Shown here piece by piece: positions 1 through 8,995 of a stretch of DNA of 14,553 nt. Where the stretch lies: positions 1 to 14,553 of the forward strand of contig JANBPT010001103.1 of NCBI GenBank assembly GCA_027575765.1, in the 5' to 3' direction. The notes under the pieces were generated by a model. It did no database searches. It saw nothing but the letters and a program-made list of their open reading frames with translations, and had not been told where the DNA came from. The position numbers and the translations under genes were made by a program. The stretch is from Tieghemiomyces parasiticus. Lineage: Eukaryota > Kickxellomycota > Dimargaritomycetes > Dimargaritales > Dimargaritaceae. Within the stretch, counting starts at the first letter, position 1. Each line of letters begins with the position of its first letter.

Positions 1-70
1 CCAAGCAGGACTCGAACCTGCAATCTCCTGATCCGTAGTCAGGTGCCTTATCCAATTTGGCCATTGGACC
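1..70 (-). tRNA. tRNA-Arg(ACG): tRNA-Arg (anticodon ACG), 3' end cut by the window edge
   Basis: Read on the minus strand, the gene starts at 70 with the acceptor strand GGTCCAA. A D arm (GCC/GGC stem) follows, then an anticodon arm with stem CCTGA/TCAGG around the loop CTACGGA. The anticodon ACG is at 36-34. The T arm is GCAGG/CCTGC around TTCGAGT. The 3' acceptor strand is visible only as TTGG, so about three paired bases plus the discriminator lie outside the window. The internal pol III B box matches GGTTCGANTCC exactly (8-18), and an A-box-like TGGCCAAATTGG lies at 52-63. There is no intron. A34 would be expected to be edited to inosine to read CGU, CGC and CGA codons. The pairing is good enough that only the missing edge is uncertain. 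Confidence 0.95.
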
Positions 71-1300
71 TATATTTATCGTGCGCGGTTTATGATATGT
101 CCATAAAAGGTAAGACTCGATGAGATAATTTTAATAAATGGAGAATTGGCACGATTTTATAGAAACGAAAATGGTCACTAAAAAGCTGTCGTTTATTCAT
201 AGGGCCCGACTTTTGTCCGTTTTATACTGGCTATCGGACGTCAAACTGAAGTCCGGTTACGATAAAGACAATAGGCTTTCCGTTTTACGATCAAAGGAAG
301 CTAGGAATATTGATAAACTCGGCCTGGACGTCCAGAGGCTTTGGTTACTGTCCTTTGTCGGCCCACATTGATAAAACCGGTTTGTGCTTAGCTGCGGCTA
401 ACCACAACATTTTAACTGATTCAGAACGCAAATATACATTTAAGGAATCATAATCGGCCGCGCTTATATCTTCAATATTGAGAATACCAAGCACATGTCA
501 TAGGTGATATCTGGGAGCGGTTCAGAAGATACGGAGGCCTAGCCAAGCCATCCGCCACTAGTTGAATTGATGCATTTAGCCTGGCGGTATAAACGCTGGC
601 CCAATTATATAACACAGGACCCGGCAGTTTTTTCTGCTATTTCTGTCCCATAGTGTCATCCGTTTTCATTGTTCCCTAGTAAAGTTACAATGCCAATATT
701 TCCCTATGCACAATTTTTGCTATACGCCGATAGTATTGACTGCATCACTAAAAGGGCCCTAACTCCGTCCATAGTTATCGAACCCTCCTTTTCTGTACGG
801 ATTCGGACTCCCCGGCCCCGACTGCACCTTTGGATACTCTACAGTTGGCTAGGGATCTATTCAGAAGTTGTACTGGACTTCGTGGATCGGTACACTTCAC
901 AAAGAAGCTTAAGGCATATTTGTAATTGAACGATAGAAATATATTTTTGGAAGGCTGATCGCTTGCCTTCGTCTCTTCTTTACATTGCCCCAATTGCCTT
1001 GGATTAGCTAATATGCTGCTGTTGGATAGTGGAAGTTGATATTCTATTTTATACCACATATTATTTTGTCAAAGATGTTTGACGTTATTTATTTCGACTT
1101 GGTTATCCAATACTGCCTTGTATTGAGCAGACTTCACGTCAATTCTACTGACCCTGTAAGCCTTTATAATATCGGAGTCATAGTTATGAACTTAACTATC
1201 GCCGGTGATAGGTATAGCGCAATTACGGTAAGCACCTTGGTGTAACTGAGCCCGAGCAATGGACTATATCGTCGATTGGATTCCAATAGAATATTTATAG
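71..1300. other. intergenic region, no supported gene
   Basis: This stretch lies between the tRNA and the 3' end of the NDUFS5 gene. It is more AT-rich than the rest of the window. It contains only short open frames (for example 138-371 plus), with no recognisable motif, no codon bias like the real genes here, and no convincing splice-site pairs. I see no repeats or RNA genes in it. Confidence 0.6.
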
Positions 1301-1305
1301 CGACA

Positions 1306-1311
1306 TTTATT
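1306..1311 (-). terminator. poly(A) signal AATAAA of the NDUFS5 gene
   Basis: A perfect AATAAA reads on the minus strand about 75 nt beyond the NDUFS5 stop codon. That is the expected distance for 3' end formation of this gene. The AT-rich sequence around it fits. Assignment rests on position and motif only. Confidence 0.6.
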
Positions 1312-1384
1312 TTGAAACCGTTTAGCAAAATATCGTGGGGCTTGTGACAGTGATTTGAAAAAAAAAACACGGACCATAGACTGG

Positions 1385-2019
1385 CTACTCTTTCGACAGA
1401 ATGTTCAGGTCATCATTATCCTTGTTGGCTCGGGCCTCGCGTTGCTGCCGGGCAGTGGCGATAATTTTCTCTACGCGGGCGCGCTTGTGAGGTAGATTAA
1501 AGAGACAGGGCAATTCGGGGTTGGCAGGCAGCGGGTTAGCTCAGAGACGCACGGCGAGGAGACCCTGGCTTTCCCCCAAGTTATATGAGGTTATACAATA
1601 TCAAAAGAATGCGGGGTTCAAGGCTTACCTCCTTGACAGGAACAAGGCACTCGCGATAGTCTTCGTTGAAGGGCGAGCACTCCCGCGGATCGTCAGACTC
1701 GTTGTAGCACTTGACAAGGTCTTGCCAGAACCTGTAGCAACGGTTGGGGCCTATATTGGGGCAAAATCAGCACAGGGGAGGGGGTAAGCGGATGTGGTAA
1801 GCTAATAGGAGATGGACAAACGCCGTAGGTGTAAAGCTGGTACAGCTACAAGAAGAGACAGTTGGGCGGTGTTGACCAAAGCATCTTGCAGCAGACGAAG
1901 CGCGCCTGGACGACGCTCCCATCACAGATTCAGCTGGGAATGACAATGCAGCCCTAGAGGTCCGGAACAATGGGTTCAAAGGAATACGATCTACCTTGGT
2001 AACCGAATCCAGAAGACAT
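1385..2019 (-). CDS. NDUFS5: NADH:ubiquinone oxidoreductase (complex I) subunit NDUFS5, twin-CX9C protein, three exons
   Basis: Exons on the minus strand are 2019-1995, 1750-1629 and 1483-1385 (25, 122 and 99 nt), giving 81 residues plus TAG. Intron 1 (244 nt) runs from GTAGAT to TATAG. Intron 2 (145 nt) runs from GTAAGC to ACAAG and holds a CTAAC branch-point candidate. Phases are 1 and 0, and the joined frame is open. The start MSSGFGYQGPNRCYRFWQ resembles fungal NDUFS5 (typically M-SGFG..GG..RCYPFWQ). Two CX9C motifs are visible, at C13/C23 and C34/C44, which is the hallmark of proteins oxidised by the Mia40 pathway in the intermembrane space. A charged helix (RARVEKIIATARQQREAR) follows. 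In the family this small accessory subunit sits on the intermembrane-space face of the membrane arm and supports assembly; it is not catalytic. Length is at the short end for the family. The usual ECLHH-x-KE is replaced by ECLVPVKE. The ATG has A at -3. The alternative, another twin-CX9C protein such as a COX6B-like subunit, fits the N-terminus less well. Confidence 0.87.
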
Positions 2020-5000
2020 GATGGATTGCAGCGATGCGTGGTGAAATGGCAATGAAGATAGGACGACGGGGGATCAAACAGAGGTTAGCGGTAGTATGAA
2101 TGTAAGATGGTGAAGGGGTTGGGAAAACGGCATTGACAGAGATATGAGACCATGAGGGAATCGGCTGATGGCAACTTGGATAATTGGGGGGGGGCTGGGC
2201 CACATATGACCCTAAGTACGACGGTCACCGAGACAGCGGATACGATGACGCCCCAGTATGGGCCAGTTTAAACCCCTGGGCTTGTACGACTATCTGCCGG
2301 CCACATTGTCACGTTCGTTGATGTCTTTCTATTACACGTCGGTTAGTAGCTTCCACGACACAGAACGTCCCACCCCTATCGAAGCGCCCTAGCTACCGCC
2401 GTAGCGCGACCAACGAAAGAGGCTTTTGCTTGCGACAACATAACCGCCAAAGTGATACTGTACTTGACGGTTCACTGGATCACCCTCCCAGTGCAAAGTC
2501 GTGGACTTTTATTAGGTGACACCCCCCGGGTACACCATCCTGGTGGAATAATGTCAGGTATTTTTTACTGATCGGAAACCTTGCAATCCAGATCAAAAAG
2601 ACAGCGGTTCTCCTCCAAAAAAACCACGTTCAGCTCCTAACTGACACTGCCTCATAATTCCAAGCGTCATGTATCAGGACTCCTAGGATACCAAACGGCA
2701 GCCCATTAACATAGTCTGCAAGCATATCTTGCAGGGACTGGGTCTAAGTGCTGTTGCTCTAAAAGTACCATATATATTCTAATTCACAGTTGGCCTCCTC
2801 ACCTCTTATCCTCTTTGCCCTCTCTTGTTCGCACCCCTTTCCCAGACCACAGCCACCGTGGCCATTCGAGTAACGCCTACCAAGATCAGTAGCTGAGCTG
2901 ATGTTATCATTGATTGCGTTGATCGATGGTCAATCTTACCGCATCAGCCTGGGAAGGTGTTACCAAAGTTAACATTGAGCAAACGTTGCCACTTGGTTGT
3001 ACATGGGTTTTCCTTCCAGAGCATTTAAGTTTGCCAATCCTCCTGTAGGGAACTTACCGAACCTTTTAGCTAAACGTGCTCTACGGCTGACAAACTTGCC
3101 GATTAGCCTGTACTTTCCTTCTTTTACAACGCACATTATCCATCCAATGGTATGGACCCCGATTAGTTAACAGCCCAGACTACCCGATTTGGGTTCGAAA
3201 ATCTAGGGACGTTGTCACAAATAGCTACTGGAACCCCAAATAAAAGTGGTAGCCAATTGCACAGGTGGACAGCATTCTAGTCAGCTGCCCTGCCTATTGA
3301 ACCACGTTACGGTTGTTTATGGCAGCAAGCATCGCCCAAGTCCAGAATCGATAGCTTCCGAAGGTTAGTAGTGTAAACCAGTCGGCAAACTAGAGAGCCA
3401 TCCACTGCACTCATGCCATTTATTACACATACTTCGTACGATATTCTGGATGCTAGCGACTACTGTTATCCAACGTTATGTATGCAGCGCCAAGTCACGG
3501 TTGGGCTGCAGGTGAGGAGGGCATTTGATTGCTTCAAACCCGCTGGATGCTGATCAGGATACGCAGGACAGCCCTATCATCTTTTTCTAGAGACTAAGTG
3601 CCTAGTAATCTTAAATGCCAGGAGGCCGGGGATAGACCAGCTTAACGATCCTTCGCAATATTCATTACCACTACCCGATTGCACTAGTTAGGCTAAAGTA
3701 ATATTGGCAACTCTTCGTTACGCCATCACTAAGGAGACCCCAGCGTCTCAGGAAGGTTGAACTACAGATTTCAACTAGGACTGACCACTTCGAGGCCCTG
3801 TTGTACATATATCAACTGCTTCTCGCACGCAGCTGGGTTTTAGACAACTATGCTACCATAGGCCCTCTATTCTGGAAATAAATCACATCAGGGTCTATCA
3901 CACAGCTTCTCCCTACCGAGCAGACTATTTATAGTAACTGAGACGGTCTTGTGGAATCGGAAATGGTGCCCAGCGCTTGTGCGCCGCGATAGTATGCTGT
4001 AAACCTCGGGTGTTGTCCCACATTCATTGCAGACTATATACTACTTTCATACGTGATCGCCTTTCAGCTTTCATCTGAACATTACTTCAGCCGGATGGCA
4101 GGTTCCTTGGCCCATTTTGGACTAGTACCCATCAATCTCGACTTCCAAGTTTAAACCATTAGGCACAGAGTCCCGTCTCTGGACTACCTTGCTGCGATCC
4201 ATCGGGCTTTTGGCATACTAGTCCCGCAATATTAAATATCGAGCAAGACACAGTCTATGGCCTCAACTGTCTTCATCCATATTCTCATTAATACATGTGG
4301 TTGTAACTCTTTGAGTCATTACCATTCTCAGCCATACATATTCTCCTTATTGACTTCTCCTTTCACCTACCTATATCCTTTACGCCATTTTTTTTTCCAG
4401 TACCACCTGCGCCGCCTTAACTAGCGCGTTCATAATATCTAGCGCTCAGGTGACCCCTTCCAGCCGGTCATTGGCTATAGGTATCCGTAACCACAACCAT
4501 GGTCATTCCCAAGACCACAGTAACAGCCGGGACCAGCAACATTCAAACGAGCATGGCCATGACGATAACCGACAACATAGTCGCCGCTTACTGAGTCGTC
4601 GCAATAGGAGTAGTCATAAGAACTCCCACTCGACGTCTGCAACCGAAGGCCGCAGCAGCGGTAATTCAAAGAGTCCCCGCCAGCCTGTTCCCTTGCCTTG
4701 CTGTCACTCTGATACCAGTCCCAATGGCCATCGCTGAACCTCACGCAGCCCTAATTATGACCGTTCGGATGACTTGGATGGTCGCAGCCACTGCTATGAC
4801 AATGACTATGCTAGTAGTATCAGCCGCTAGTTGGTGGCAGGTCATCTGTATTCACACTCTCTCCTCCAGGCTATCTTTACCATTGAACTCCCTTCAACCT
4901 ATCTATGTCGCATTGATGCCAATCCTCGGTCGACTTGTCTACAAGCTCTGTCGATGCCTCAAGCCAGAATTTGCGTGATTGCCTCCTGTTCAGTATCCAC

Positions 5001-6360
5001 AACTTTGCGTTAGCTTCTGAAGGCTCGTTTGTTCTATAAGACTATCGCTTTACATAGGGGGTAGCCGAAGAGTCCAGAGAAGTTACGTAGCGTCTAGATT
5101 GCGTTGCGCTCATGGCGCGGGGAGGGACTCTGACGATACATTTACCAGTGAAGCAGCCAGAGAAGATATCAATTGCCCCGTGTCGGGAAATGAGTGCAAG
5201 GTGGCTTTGGTCTCTGGCATCGTGGTCGAGACAATGGCTTAAGGGCAGCCAAAGGCGGCAAGGGGGGCCATTCGAGGTAGCTCAGGGGTGGCTTTGGATT
5301 ACTTCCGTGAGCCTGGAGGGACAGTCGGAGGTCTAATACGGTGCATTGTCGCGCAGCGGCCAATTGACTCCCTTCTCGTCAGTTTGCGCATTAGGCAGTT
5401 TTCATTGAATGTGTTGGTGAAGGCAATGGGCGTGACTGCCAAAGTTCCATACTAATGTCCGCTGTCCAGGCAGTTCGGTGTCGAACTCACTTCCCCTTTA
5501 GCTTAATCTACAACGACCAAGTAAGGGGCTTCCCCTCTGGACTGTTAACTGAGCTGGCAAAGTGCACTTGGCATCCAGCATTTGCATGGTGGTGCAGTCT
5601 GCCCGCGAATTATTAATGGAAAAGGTGGAATCATGCAGGTGGCATTCAACAATACCGTCTACACCAGAGTCTAGTAGGAATAAACCAGAGCAAGGTCGGC
5701 ACGGCCCCGCTCGATGCTGCACCACTTAGGCGTTGGGGGGTTTCTAGCCTAGATACCAAGGTAACCATTCTATAAAAGAGTGGCGGATCAACAGCCGCAA
5801 GTTGCCACGCATGTAACAATATATACCGCCCCTTCCTAGCGATGGTACCTCTGCGCCCGCCAAAACCCCATCTACCTATTGTTAGCGAGGCAGCCCAGAA
5901 TATTAGTCAATTTAAACTTGGAAACAAATGCGGGGATGTCGTGATATTCGCACATTAAAATTGCCTAATTGGTGCGCCAGGAGACCTGCACCGCTCTAGG
6001 AATGAGAATAGACGGTTGATCTGCCTGCTGTGTGGCTGAAATGCATGCGTCAAGGCGGGTTAACCCGGTCCTGAAGTAAGTGGGAGCCTGAGACAAATCT
6101 AAGCGGAGTCCCCGGCCGGTGCTACCTTGGGATGCTAAGTATGCAAGCCACAGATGCGAAACCGCCTAGTTGCGTTAAAGTAGGTGCCACAGAGGAGCGA
6201 TGTGGTGTCAATAATTCAGTGGACATCGTTAAATTCCAGTTGGTCTGTTTTGAGGGCAGGGTGAAAACAAGGTGAGCGTTCGGTGAGGCCCACTTTCCGT
6301 ACCCACATTGGCCGACTACCATCAAAAGCAATACCCATCCACAGCTCCCACCCCCACGAA
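2020..6360. other. long gene-poor region with no supported gene
   Basis: More than 4 kb separate the NDUFS5 start from the promoter of the secreted repeat protein. About 200 nt next to NDUFS5 (2020-2210) is purine-rich on plus, that is, pyrimidine-rich in the gene's sense direction, and probably holds its promoter and leader. From 2210 to about 4340 stops are dense in all frames. The candidate donors tested by eye (minus strand near 2936 and 3054) lead to no continuous coding. Only small hairpins occur, such as CACTGG/CCAGTG near 2475. A broken Ser/His-rich frame at about 4350-5011 is listed separately. From 5012 to 6360 I see nothing beyond short chance frames. No transposon coding, terminal repeats or tRNA were found. 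Confidence 0.5.
4351..5011 (+). pseudogene. possible decayed gene: Ser/His/Arg/Asn-rich frame with two in-frame stops
   Basis: One plus-strand frame stays open from about 4350 to a TGA at 4735-4737, continues to a TAG near 4828-4830, and then runs to a TAG near 5011. It follows a T-rich tract and CAG that look like a 3' splice site (near 4388-4400). The first part is strikingly polar: runs such as HNHGHSQDHSN, then RQHSRRLLSRRNRSSHKN, and after the first stop SRSPNYDRSDDLDGRS. Codons are often of the form purine-N-pyrimidine, unlike the flanking DNA. There is no ATG at the head of the frame. It could be an eroded RS-like or His-rich protein, a missed spliced exon, or simply low-complexity DNA. 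I recognise no family, and the reverse strand of 4475-4744 is also open, which weakens the case. Confidence 0.2.
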
Positions 6361-6366
6361 TAGGCC

Positions 6367-6376
6367 CTATATAAAT
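6367..6376 (+). promoter_or_regulatory. TATA box of the secreted Gly/Asn/His-rich protein gene
   Basis: CTATATAAAT lies 186 nt upstream of the ATG at 6562. It is followed by a C/T-rich leader typical of highly expressed fungal genes. A start near 6400 would give a 5' UTR of roughly 160 nt. This is inferred from motif and position. Confidence 0.5.
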
Positions 6377-6561
6377 GGCCATCCGCGCACCTCTCCAATG
6401 GGCATCAGTAACCATCCATTCGCTACCGGCCTAGCAACCTAAGCATCTCTCATTACGACTTAAGTGTCTGGAAACACTTCCACTCCCCTTATTCTTTTAC
6501 GATCTTCCCCCTCACAAACTCCAACGCAATCCCCCAACCCCTATTTAACTCACTCATCATC

Positions 6562-8043
6562 ATGAAGGTCAGCATTGTCTTCTCCGCCGTCCTCGCCTCG
6601 CTCATGGTCAGCGACGTCCTGGCCGCCCCGGTGAGCACCGGTATCCAGGTCCGCGACATCACCCCGGCCAGTGCCATCACCACCAGAACCTACCTGCCGA
6701 ACAAGGGCAGCAAGTCTGATTGCGACGAGAACGGCAAACACATCGACCACTGTCACGTTAGCCCAGGCCACGGCGGCAACCATGGCACTCCTGGCTACGG
6801 TGGCGATCACGATCACGGAAAGCCCGGCTATGGCGGCGGCCGCGATCACGACCACGGTCATGGCGGCAACCACGGCGGTAACGGTGGTAACCACGGTGGC
6901 AACGGTGGTAACAACGGTGGCAACCACGGCGGCAACCACGGCGGTAACGGTGGCAACCATGGCAGTAACGGTGGCAACCACGGCGGTAACGGTGGCAACC
7001 ATGGCGGTAACGGTGGTAACCATGGCGGTAACGGTGGCAACCACGGCGGCAACCACGGCGGCAACGGTGGTTATGGCGGCAACCACGGCGGCAGCCACGG
7101 CGGTAACGGTGGCAACCATGGCGGCAACCACGGCGGCAACGGTGGCAACCATGGCGGTAACCACGGCGGCAACCACGGCGGCAACGGTGGCAACCACGGC
7201 GGCAGCCACGGCGGCAACGGCGGTTATGGCGGCAACCATGGTGGCAACCACGGCGGTAACGGTAGCAACCACGGCGGCAACGGTGGTTATGGCGGCAACC
7301 ACGGTGGCAACCACGGCGGTAACGGTGGCAACCATGGCGGCAACAGTGGTAACCACGGCGGCAACGGCGGTAACGGCCATGGTGGCTGGGGTTCTGGCTA
7401 CGGTGGCGAGGGCGGCGTTTGGGGCCATGGCGGTCAGCACGGCCACGGCAGCTCCTTCGATTACAGTCAAAACAAGGGCAGCACCAGCCAACAGTCCAGC
7501 GACAACACCCATGCCAGCGGCAAGGGCCACGGCTCGGGCTTCAACTTTGACCAGAGCAAGCATCAGGGCAGCCAGGGCAGCTTCGAGGACACCCAGGCCA
7601 GCGGCCACAACCGGGGCACCTCTTTCGACTTTGCCCACCAGGCCGCCAACGGATCCAGCCACGAGGCAGAGAACACCAAGGCCAGCACTTGGGGCCCGCA
7701 CGGCCAGAGCTCTCACTTCGCCCAGGGCAGCGTGGCTGACAGCAAGTTTGACTTTGACCATACCAAGGCTAGTGTTAAGGGCCACGGTGGTTCGTTGAAC
7801 GCCGAAAGCACCAATGCCTCGGCCGACTCCCACAACGCCAGCTTCACGGACGTCAGCAGCAAGAACCGCAACGGCTCGTTCCAGGCCCACACCGACTCGG
7901 AAGCCTCCAAGCACGCCGATTTGGCTGCGTCGTCTGTCAGCGGCCAGAACCGTCATGGATCGTTCAGCGCCAGCCAGACCTCCGCCAACAGCAGCGAGCA
8001 GTCGTCTAGCCACGAGTCGGTCAGCTCCCATTCGCGTCACTAA
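6562..8043 (+). CDS. secreted Gly/Asn/His-rich repeat protein (putative cell-surface or cell-wall protein)
   Basis: The gene is a single exon of 493 codons ending in TAA, with A at -3 of the ATG. Residues 1-22 form a classic signal peptide: MK, a hydrophobic core, and likely cleavage after SDVLA or at AAP. Residues 23-65 are a short non-repetitive region with the only two cysteines (C54, C64), enough for one disulfide. Residues 66-98 are a Gly/His/Asp lead-in (PGYGG, DHDHG). Residues 99-272 are a tandem array of GNHG and GNHGGNG units. A Gly/Trp/Tyr linker follows (about 273-293). Residues 294-490 form a second array of seven 28-29-residue units rich in Ser, Asn, His, Phe and Asp. No transmembrane segment or GPI-type hydrophobic tail is visible. 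The protein should be extracellular, and such Gly-rich repeats suggest a structural wall, matrix or adhesive role. The His density may allow metal binding. Both are inferences; I recognise no named family. Codon use is strongly biased to C-ending codons (GGC, AAC, CAC), with GGT the main alternative for Gly, which suggests high expression. Confidence 0.88.
   Translation: MKVSIVFSAVLASLMVSDVLAAPVSTGIQVRDITPASAITTRTYLPNKGSKSDCDENGKHIDHCHVSPGHGGNHGTPGYGGDHDHGKPGYGGGRDHDHGHGGNHGGNGGNHGGNGGNNGGNHGGNHGGNGGNHGSNGGNHGGNGGNHGGNGGNHGGNGGNHGGNHGGNGGYGGNHGGSHGGNGGNHGGNHGGNGGNHGGNHGGNHGGNGGNHGGSHGGNGGYGGNHGGNHGGNGSNHGGNGGYGGNHGGNHGGNGGNHGGNSGNHGGNGGNGHGGWGSGYGGEGGVWGHGGQHGHGSSFDYSQNKGSTSQQSSDNTHASGKGHGSGFNFDQSKHQGSQGSFEDTQASGHNRGTSFDFAHQAANGSSHEAENTKASTWGPHGQSSHFAQGSVADSKFDFDHTKASVKGHGGSLNAESTNASADSHNASFTDVSSKNRNGSFQAHTDSEASKHADLAASSVSGQNRHGSFSASQTSANSSEQSSSHESVSSHSRH
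6856..7377 (+). repeat. GNHG / GNHGGNG tandem array (residues 99-272)
   Basis: The DNA is an in-frame mosaic of GGC/GGT, AAC/TAAC and CAC/CAT codons encoding two mixed units, a 7-residue GNHGGNG and a 4-residue GNHG, in variable numbers. Sporadic substitutions (N to S, H to Y as GYGG, GG to GS) mark longer repeated blocks. GYGGNHGG followed by another HGGNG block occurs three times, with Tyr at residues 171, 222 and 243. Multiples of 12 and 21 nt make this a likely site of replication slippage and length variation between strains. Lengths of the array in short-read assemblies may be unreliable. Confidence 0.93.
7441..8031 (+). repeat. seven degenerate 28-29-residue repeats (residues 294-490)
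   Basis: Units start at residues 294, 322, 350, 378, 407, 435 and 463. Six are exactly 28 residues and the fourth is 29. Each opens with a Gly-rich turn (GHGSSF, GHGSGF, NRGTSF, GPHGQSS, GHGGSL, NRNGSF, NRHGSF). Units 1-4 carry an aromatic-acid pattern (FDY, FNF, FDF, FDF) and end near T-x-AS (NTHASG, DTQASG, NTKAST, HTKASV). Units 5-7 drift towards plain Ser/Asn/Ala and lose the aromatic pair. The period is 84 nt. At the DNA level the units have diverged, so they are older than the upstream array. Confidence 0.85.
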
Positions 8044-8256
8044 CCTGAAGTAGCAACGGCCTCATGGCCTTCATACAGCGGCAGTCGCTCTCAAATGCCC
8101 TCATGCTACATCCATCTTACTCTGCACCCCACATTGCGGCTGATCTTTCACAGTAACGCATTTAGCGAATTAAACAACGGTTGCTTTCATTCCCTGAATG
8201 AAGCATCGTGACCATGCCTGCTGTCTTCTACGCATCGACTTTCGCGCATGTTTGAT

Positions 8257-8262
8257 AATAAA
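8257..8262 (+). terminator. candidate poly(A) signal AATAAA for the secreted repeat protein
   Basis: This is the first AATAAA after the TAA at 8043, about 214 nt downstream. A second copy lies at 8433-8438 and could serve instead. The choice between them cannot be made from sequence alone. Confidence 0.4.
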
Positions 8263-8360
8263 GTGTAGCGATTTGGCGGATAGTATCTATAATAGTCTAT
8301 TCTAGGCATAAATTTTAGCGGGCGATTTCCGACCACCTTACCCTGTGCCTCTTCCCCAGT

Positions 8361-8390
8361 GAAAAAGAGGAAGCGAGAGAGAGAGAGGGA
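8361..8390 (+). repeat. purine tract with short GA microsatellite
   Basis: A purine-rich run ends in about six GA dinucleotides (8375-8386). It lies in the 3' intergenic region and has no evident function. Confidence 0.7.
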
Positions 8391-8995
8391 CCAGGCGATG
8401 AATGGTGGGCATGCAGTAGCTTGTTTTATAAGAATAAATCGTGTGGTTCGTCTTGGGGTATACCTCGGGTTTGCAGTGGGTTCCATACGGATCACACTGA
8501 TTGTCAACGCTTAACTTTCAACTATATCTAACTGAATTCAAACTGCGAGGCGGGCGAGGAGCGAAAAGCAAAGTTACTCTAGATTCCATCGTTAATGGTG
8601 GCTAGAGAAATAAGTGTTGCACGTTCGGTTCGTCATCCAGATTTACTCTACTGATAAGGCGCGTACCGCATCATCACGGTTAATCGGCGCCTCTTTATCT
8701 ATATGACGCCCCCAGCGACCTCGCCCTAACCTATGGTACCTCCTGATCATTTTTCAACAGACTCACGCACATTCACTCGGTCGGGTACTGTGGGTCACTT
8801 CAGCTCCGTTGAATCGCGTCGCTGACTCTCAATACGCCCGGTTGGTGGTATACCAAATTCTGAAATAATGTACGTAGCCTGAAGGGTACAGAACATTAGC
8901 GACTGGTGTTCCGAACTCACACTAGAGTAAACATTGGCTGTAACAATCCCTCGTTAAACTAAATATAAAAACTACATTATAGAAATAGAAAGCAA

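Larger units (their letters stand above)
8044..8995. other. intergenic region between two convergent genes
   Basis: This stretch separates the 3' ends of the secreted repeat protein (plus) and the coiled-coil protein (minus). It holds two AATAAA motifs on plus and a short GA tract, each listed separately. I see no coding exon, RNA gene or longer repeat. Confidence 0.6.

Noticed and set aside
138..371. 77-codon ATG frame near the tRNA
   Set aside because: It has no motif, no codon bias like the real genes, and a length expected by chance in AT-moderate DNA.
1767..1979. 70-codon minus frame
   Set aside because: It lies inside intron 1 of the NDUFS5 gene and has no recognisable features.
3185..3210. 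GGGTTCGAAAATC, resembling a tRNA T loop
   Set aside because: Flanking bases do not pair into a T stem, and no anticodon or D arm is present at the right distance on either strand.
5112..5336. 74-codon plus frame with Trp-rich product, and a 64-codon frame opposite
   Set aside because: Both strands are open over the same interval, neither shows motifs or splice context, and composition alone explains them.
6856..7377. Regular DNA repeats that could be mistaken for a CRISPR array
   Set aside because: There are no unique spacers; the repeat is contiguous, in frame, and codes for Gly/Asn/His units in a eukaryotic context.
6671..7798. 375-codon open frame in a second plus-strand frame, Thr/Ala-rich
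   Set aside because: It is an alternative-frame reading of the same repeats with no signal peptide and no domain, explained by repeat composition.
6550..8040. 496-codon open frame antisense to the secreted repeat protein, Val/Ala/Thr-rich
   Set aside because: It is the exact shadow of the repeat gene: the C-ending codons of the sense frame and the lack of T/A-rich triplets prevent stops on the other strand. The sense frame has a signal peptide and sensible codon bias; the antisense product has none of this.
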